Source: Deltaproteobacteria bacterium
GTDB taxonomy: Bacteria > Myxococcota_A > Polyangia > HGW-17 > SLPX01
Assembly: GCA_021162935.1 (NCBI GenBank)
Contig: JAGGXR010000010.1
Coordinates: forward strand, 1-64,000
Direction: 5' to 3'
DNA length: 64,000 nt
The notes below the pieces were generated by a model. It had not been told where the DNA came from. It searched no databases and was given only the letters and a program-made list of their open reading frames with translations. How positions within the stretch are numbered: position 1 is the first letter of the stretch; each line of letters starts with the position of its first letter. The translations under genes and the position numbers were made by a program. Below are positions 61,301 through 64,000 of the stretch, piece after piece.

Positions 61301-63652
61301 GGGGTGGGTGCCGGTCATGGAATAGATGGCCTGGTCGATCACGGCGAGGCCGAGGGCCGCCTGCCTGGGTCTTCCCTGCTCGTCGGTGACCGAGATGGCG
61401 AGTGACGCTGGCTGGCCGGGTCGGTAGGCGGATTGGTTCCATGCCATGTGGACCCGCAATCGGTCGAGGGGCTGGACGAACAGGATCGTGTTCCCCTGTG
61501 GCGGCTGCTTCGTGCCATCGTCGAGTTGCGCCGAGAGGCGCATGGCTCCCACGGCAGACTTTGGAATTGCCGCCTCCATGCTGGCGCGTCCCGCCGTCAT
61601 GACGGCAGAAAGGGTGGTCGTGGTCTGACCCCAGCCACCCAGCTCCAGGTATAGGTTGCCATTGAAGTTCTTGGGACCGTACACGGTGATGCGGACCCGG
61701 TTGCCGGCTCGAATCAGGGTGCGGTTGGTGGTCACCACGAGTCCGCGTCCCTTCCAGAAGGCCAGTCTGGCCGCGTGGCGGCCCTGGTGGCCCTGTGGGT
61801 CTCGGGCCTGGATCACCATGCGAAGGCCGTGGTGCGAGCGCCGGTGCGCCAGGACCCACAGGGTCGCGACGCCGTGTCGGTCGGTTCGGACCTCCATGCG
61901 CCGACCCGGTCGTCTTGGCTGGTGGGCTTGTGCGTCTGACCTACGGGACCAGGGCCAGATGCGAGGCAGCGATGGGGCAGCGGGCCGAGCCACGAATCGT
62001 CCGTGGTCGAGGCGCACCGACAAGGTGGCCCTGGCCGGCCTGCCGTCCGGGGTGACGGCTACGATGGTCACGGGCTGGGGAAGTCCGGCCACGAGTTTGC
62101 CCATGTTGGGCAGAGCGTCGATGAGGATGCTTTGCTTGGAGACGGGCACTGAGATGGTTTTTTTGGCGGAAAATCCGCCGGACGCCGTGACCTTCATGGC
62201 CACGATCATGCGGTACCCGCCGTCCGCATATGCATACAGGCTCTTGGCTGACGGGATAGGGATGGTCACTCGGTAGATGCCCTGGGCATCGAAGTTTCCT
62301 CGGTAGCTGCCTTGCTCATGCGTGGTGACGCCTCCTCCCTTCAGGTGCATTTCGAGATGAGACGAGACCGAGACCCGACCGGTCTGGACCTTGCTGCCCC
62401 ACATGTGGTGCGCCCTGACTTCCAAGACGGCGTGCGCGCCGGGACGGTAGAAAGGACGGTCCATGTGGGCCTCGACCGCAAGGATCGGAGGCCTGTAGGC
62501 GAAGACCTTGATGGTTTTCGTCATGCGGACCGTTCGTTCGCCTTGCCGGGCGTCGTCGAGTCCGGCCTGGATTGTGTAGCGTCCGGTCAAGATTCCTGTG
62601 GCCAGGGGTGCATCCGTGGCTGCCACGCCGAAGTCATCGGTTCGAAGGTGTTCTTCGAAGACCAAGTTCTTGCGGGGATCCCGCAAGGAGACGGTCACTT
62701 TGGTGCCTGCCTTGGGTTGTCGAGCCGGTTCGGTCAGGGCCAGGATGCGAAGGTGGACCGTCTGCCCTGGTTGGTAGATGGGTTTGTCGGTGTGGAGCAG
62801 GATCTGAGCACGTCTGGCAATGCGTGCCGGCAATCGGATGCGACGCCGCAGCCCAGCCGACCAGGCTGTGATGGTGATGCTCGCCGGGCCTGGAGTCCAT
62901 CGCGACGGGATGTGCATGGACAGGCGTGCCAGGCCGGCCGAGTCGGTGCGACTGCGTGCCGTGACCGGTGGACGGTGCTTTCTTGTAATGGCCACATCCA
63001 CGCGTGCATTGGCGAACGCGCGGAGTTGTGGGCTGCGGACCACGATCTTGAGGGACGCCACGGCCCCGATGATCAGGGTGCGCTGACCATCGAGGGTGAT
63101 CATGGGATAGTTGATGATGCGACTCAAAGGGAGGATGATACTTCGTTTGGCCCTGTTCTTTCCGGACGGTTGGAATTCGACCCTGAGGCGGTACAGGTCC
63201 AAATCCGCCGTTCGTCTCGGCAGGGCGAGCCGAAATCGCATGGTGTGTTTCACCTTCGGAAGGGCGGTCGTCCGGCTGCGGCTCACCAGTCCGCCGGCCG
63301 GTTTGAGCAGGACGAGGGTGACCGTCCCCGCGCCCTCCAGGGCCACGGAAACAAGAAGGTCATGGCCCGAGATGGTCGCCGACGCGCCGTTCCATGCTCC
63401 ACTGCGCAGTGGATAGGGATGCAGGCGGCGATGTCGTGCGTGGCGGCGGGGACCGGCGATCGCCGTTTGCGCCATCACGATCGCCACAACGGCAAGGATC
63501 CATCGTGCCGTACCCACCGATCGCCTCAACCGGACCCGGTGTGTCGTACCTGCCGATCGCCCCGCGCCTCGCCGGCCCGTGAGGTCTGGAAGAGCCGCTC
63601 GATTCAGGTGTTCGTCCCGATTCGTGTCGTTTTGCGTCGTGATTCTCGGCAT
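58346..63652 (-). CDS. Bacterial alpha-2-macroglobulin-like protein with intact thioester
   Basis: 1768 aa starting at ATG 63652 after CAGGAG. A basic n-region of about 45 residues precedes a signal/anchor (ILAVVAIVMAQTAIAG). Then come MG (macroglobulin) domains (LLHTDKPIYQPGQTVHLRILAL is the MG-type start) and the A2M signature WQPLLRTDDQGHAKVRISLADNITTW. The thioester is C1246 in PSGCFEQNASITYPN, which keeps C-x-E-Q, followed by the alpha/alpha toroid and receptor-binding domains. Such proteins trap proteases in the periplasm. Two insertions are notable: a pseudopilin-like segment (about residues 915-970) and a Cys/Gly-rich loop CSVGCGCGGGGGFGG just after it. The usual partner PBP1C is not in the window. 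Confidence 0.94.
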   Translation of the reverse strand: MPRITTQNDTNRDEHLNRAALPDLTGRRGAGRSAGTTHRVRLRRSVGTARWILAVVAIVMAQTAIAGPRRHARHRRLHPYPLRSGAWNGASATISGHDLLVSVALEGAGTVTLVLLKPAGGLVSRSRTTALPKVKHTMRFRLALPRRTADLDLYRLRVEFQPSGKNRAKRSIILPLSRIINYPMITLDGQRTLIIGAVASLKIVVRSPQLRAFANARVDVAITRKHRPPVTARSRTDSAGLARLSMHIPSRWTPGPASITITAWSAGLRRRIRLPARIARRAQILLHTDKPIYQPGQTVHLRILALTEPARQPKAGTKVTVSLRDPRKNLVFEEHLRTDDFGVAATDAPLATGILTGRYTIQAGLDDARQGERTVRMTKTIKVFAYRPPILAVEAHMDRPFYRPGAHAVLEVRAHHMWGSKVQTGRVSVSSHLEMHLKGGGVTTHEQGSYRGNFDAQGIYRVTIPIPSAKSLYAYADGGYRMIVAMKVTASGGFSAKKTISVPVSKQSILIDALPNMGKLVAGLPQPVTIVAVTPDGRPARATLSVRLDHGRFVARPAAPSLPRIWPWSRRSDAQAHQPRRPGRRMEVRTDRHGVATLWVLAHRRSHHGLRMVIQARDPQGHQGRHAARLAFWKGRGLVVTTNRTLIRAGNRVRITVYGPKNFNGNLYLELGGWGQTTTTLSAVMTAGRASMEAAIPKSAVGAMRLSAQLDDGTKQPPQGNTILFVQPLDRLRVHMAWNQSAYRPGQPASLAISVTDEQGRPRQAALGLAVIDQAIYSMTGTHPQSHIERFLLDDPARESTMSFQSVTAEKLLAGPASTDRQALAGALAGLFLKKGYQGFWHDLHRTIKQEAAAYQVSLHRRLARVLKPWFRRRAKVIGAAMKRFWKAKYRNKSLCDNEWPLFPTVAKLLRKNALNAQDAQDPWGHRMQIQGKDGNGCCPMYPKSGILMIMLQSAGPDGRFETADDLLMGPYRVSMRAIPRNHNCSVGCGCGGGGGFGGPSAFGHSVFIRMGHANLRPPGFANQQRITVRKRMAETLTWQPLLRTDDQGHAKVRISLADNITTWVASILASDRSGRLGFTVARSRALKKLFLDMNLPLRLSRGDRLNLPVVLHNETSHRRPVTVSLRPAGWYHTPNATKRVVLPAHGTKQVLFPIEVRRLGPQKLTAMVTGRSLGDGLTRTTLVEPRGMPVQLATSGTLSSSLLGSITIPPSVSKGTGKLTVTLQSGLPGVIRDSLSGLLRQPSGCFEQNASITYPNILVHHILGRRKDALWKKAHRFVLAGYQRMLSYEVPGGGFSLFGQKPSSIFLTALGLHMMADLKGLVPVDPIVIRRSIRFLSDHQKSNGAFADDPKLTAYVAWAMARHRRRSNTVSRAIRFLRSSRTKLLASPYATALAASALGAARRIKTRLGARLLASLSATARRARDGSRFWETKAAAAARSAGNRAIPAGGEGIFTLSGSAGLSAKTEITGLATRVLAQRSNSFDLARRAIKYLLTHRDQGGAWYSTQATVLALQALRAGQGFLGSRSVGTVAVLFDGRPAGHITLSGHRRGHSLSSLTLDRAMLTPGRHRIRLVPSKRGSVLYRIALSYKTDPKPAAPAANEEPRTTATPQSRRLPRTAVGGSNRFLVDVAARARANPEGPILSAKMTYPRRALRRYESITTYLEVANRTGYSSKAPMVELRLAPGMTPMRSDLDAMVRTKQIQRYEVSPGRIVFYLSRLPHGTSRSLSLRMVPTLTGRFSTNLSSIYDYYYPEGKAYVHPQTLVIR

Positions 63653-63884
63653 GGTCGTCTCCTGTCGCGGGCATCGGCCGGATGTCCACTGCGTTGGTTC
63701 GCCTTCATTGAATCTTTTTTCGATCGCCGCATCTTTTGACAGCCGGTTCAAGGAAAAGTTCCCATGATGTGTTGGACTGACCCCAAATCCTGAGTTCACC
63801 AGCTTGGATCGTTTCTATCGATGACATCGACGGCTTTGACTTGACGGCTTTGACTTGGACAGGCGGCTTGGTTAGTATGCGCCC

Positions 63885-64000
63885 ATGATAGTGCTCTGTG
63901 ACGCTTGTGGCCGGCAGTACGACGTGAGTGGATACGCGCCCGGCGAGAAAGTTCGGTGCGCCTGTGGCACGATTCTGACGGTTCCGAGGCAGCAGTCGCT
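63885..64000 (+). CDS. Zinc-ribbon protein, start only (cut by window edge)
   Basis: 38 codons of an open frame from ATG 63885 to the window end. The residues MIVLCDACGRQYDVSGYAPGEKVRCACGTILTVP contain two C-x2-C or C-x-C pairs (CDAC and CACG) forming a zinc ribbon of the type found at the start of many myxobacterial regulators and FHA or TPR proteins. The ribosome site is weak. The remainder lies outside the window. It is divergent from the alpha-2-macroglobulin gene. Confidence 0.7.
   Translation, partial: MIVLCDACGRQYDVSGYAPGEKVRCACGTILTVPRQQS

Noticed and set aside
58943-61405. 820-aa open frame antisense to the alpha-2-macroglobulin gene
   Set aside because: Shadow of a GC-rich coding strand; Gly/Gln/His-rich with no domain, while the opposite strand has clear A2M motifs.
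1-64000. CRISPR arrays, tRNA or rRNA genes, complete insertion sequences, prophage
   Set aside because: Looked for in the intergenic regions by eye; no regularly spaced direct repeats with spacers, no T-loop-like motifs in intergenic DNA, and no integrase or phage structural genes.

Overview
The window reads as chromosome of a Gram-negative, moderately GC-rich bacterium of the deltaproteobacterial/Myxococcota-Bradymonadota type. This is inferred, not proven. The signs are many signal-peptide lipoproteins, a FadL-type porin, a TolC/MacAB-type pump, a eukaryote-like Ser/Thr kinase with a periplasmic tail, a bacterial alpha-2-macroglobulin, an RNase J, and an orphan tail resembling a MYXO-CTERM sorting signal. 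No rRNA, tRNA or CRISPR array was seen.

Layout. 1-2640 (minus): a PaeR7I/XhoI-type restriction-modification operon (small HTH gene, adenine methylase, endonuclease cut by the window edge), joined by ATGA overlaps and by eye less GC-rich than the rest. 2958-8300: Ser/Thr kinase, small lipoprotein, acyltransferase, threonine aldolase. 8365-18597: an alkaline-phosphatase-superfamily protein, a DUF4340-like lipoprotein, a transglutaminase/lipoprotein pair, ornithine aminotransferase, enolase, and a small RRM protein with a clear terminator. 18720-21409: a FadL porin beside a lipoprotein resembling the N-terminal part of VolA-type lipases but without a hydrolase domain. 21410-25206 is sparse: a tiny lipoprotein ORF, a DUF1684 protein, an SLC13/ArsB-like transporter and an IS4-type transposase remnant. 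25207-29160: histidine kinase, RNase J and a small lipoprotein.

29361-47961 is a long plus-strand run. Two adjacent secreted proteins carry three copies of a Cys-patterned module that I do not recognise. They are followed by a DNA methyltransferase, an LppC-like binding protein, rlmB, a membrane alkaline-phosphatase-superfamily enzyme, tyrS, glpD, an MscS channel, a SpoIVB/S55-like protease, a beta-propeller protein and tgt. Several neighbours overlap by 4 bp. Between the propeller gene and tgt, the minus strand has a near-consensus promoter followed about 100 nt later by an intrinsic terminator and no ORF: a candidate small RNA with two C6 tracts.

48069-57284 (minus): a Tat-exported DUF362 protein, then a unit reading anti-sigma factor, Spy/CpxP-like protein, TolC, MacA-type adaptor, ATPase, two permeases and, last, an ECF sigma factor, so sigma and anti-sigma flank the pump they probably control. 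A 21-nt periodic repeat lies between the Spy-like gene and tolC. 57436-64000: the orphan MYXO-CTERM-like tail, a DUF59 protein, a 1768-aa alpha-2-macroglobulin with an intact thioester and a pseudopilin-like insertion, and the start of a zinc-ribbon gene at the edge.
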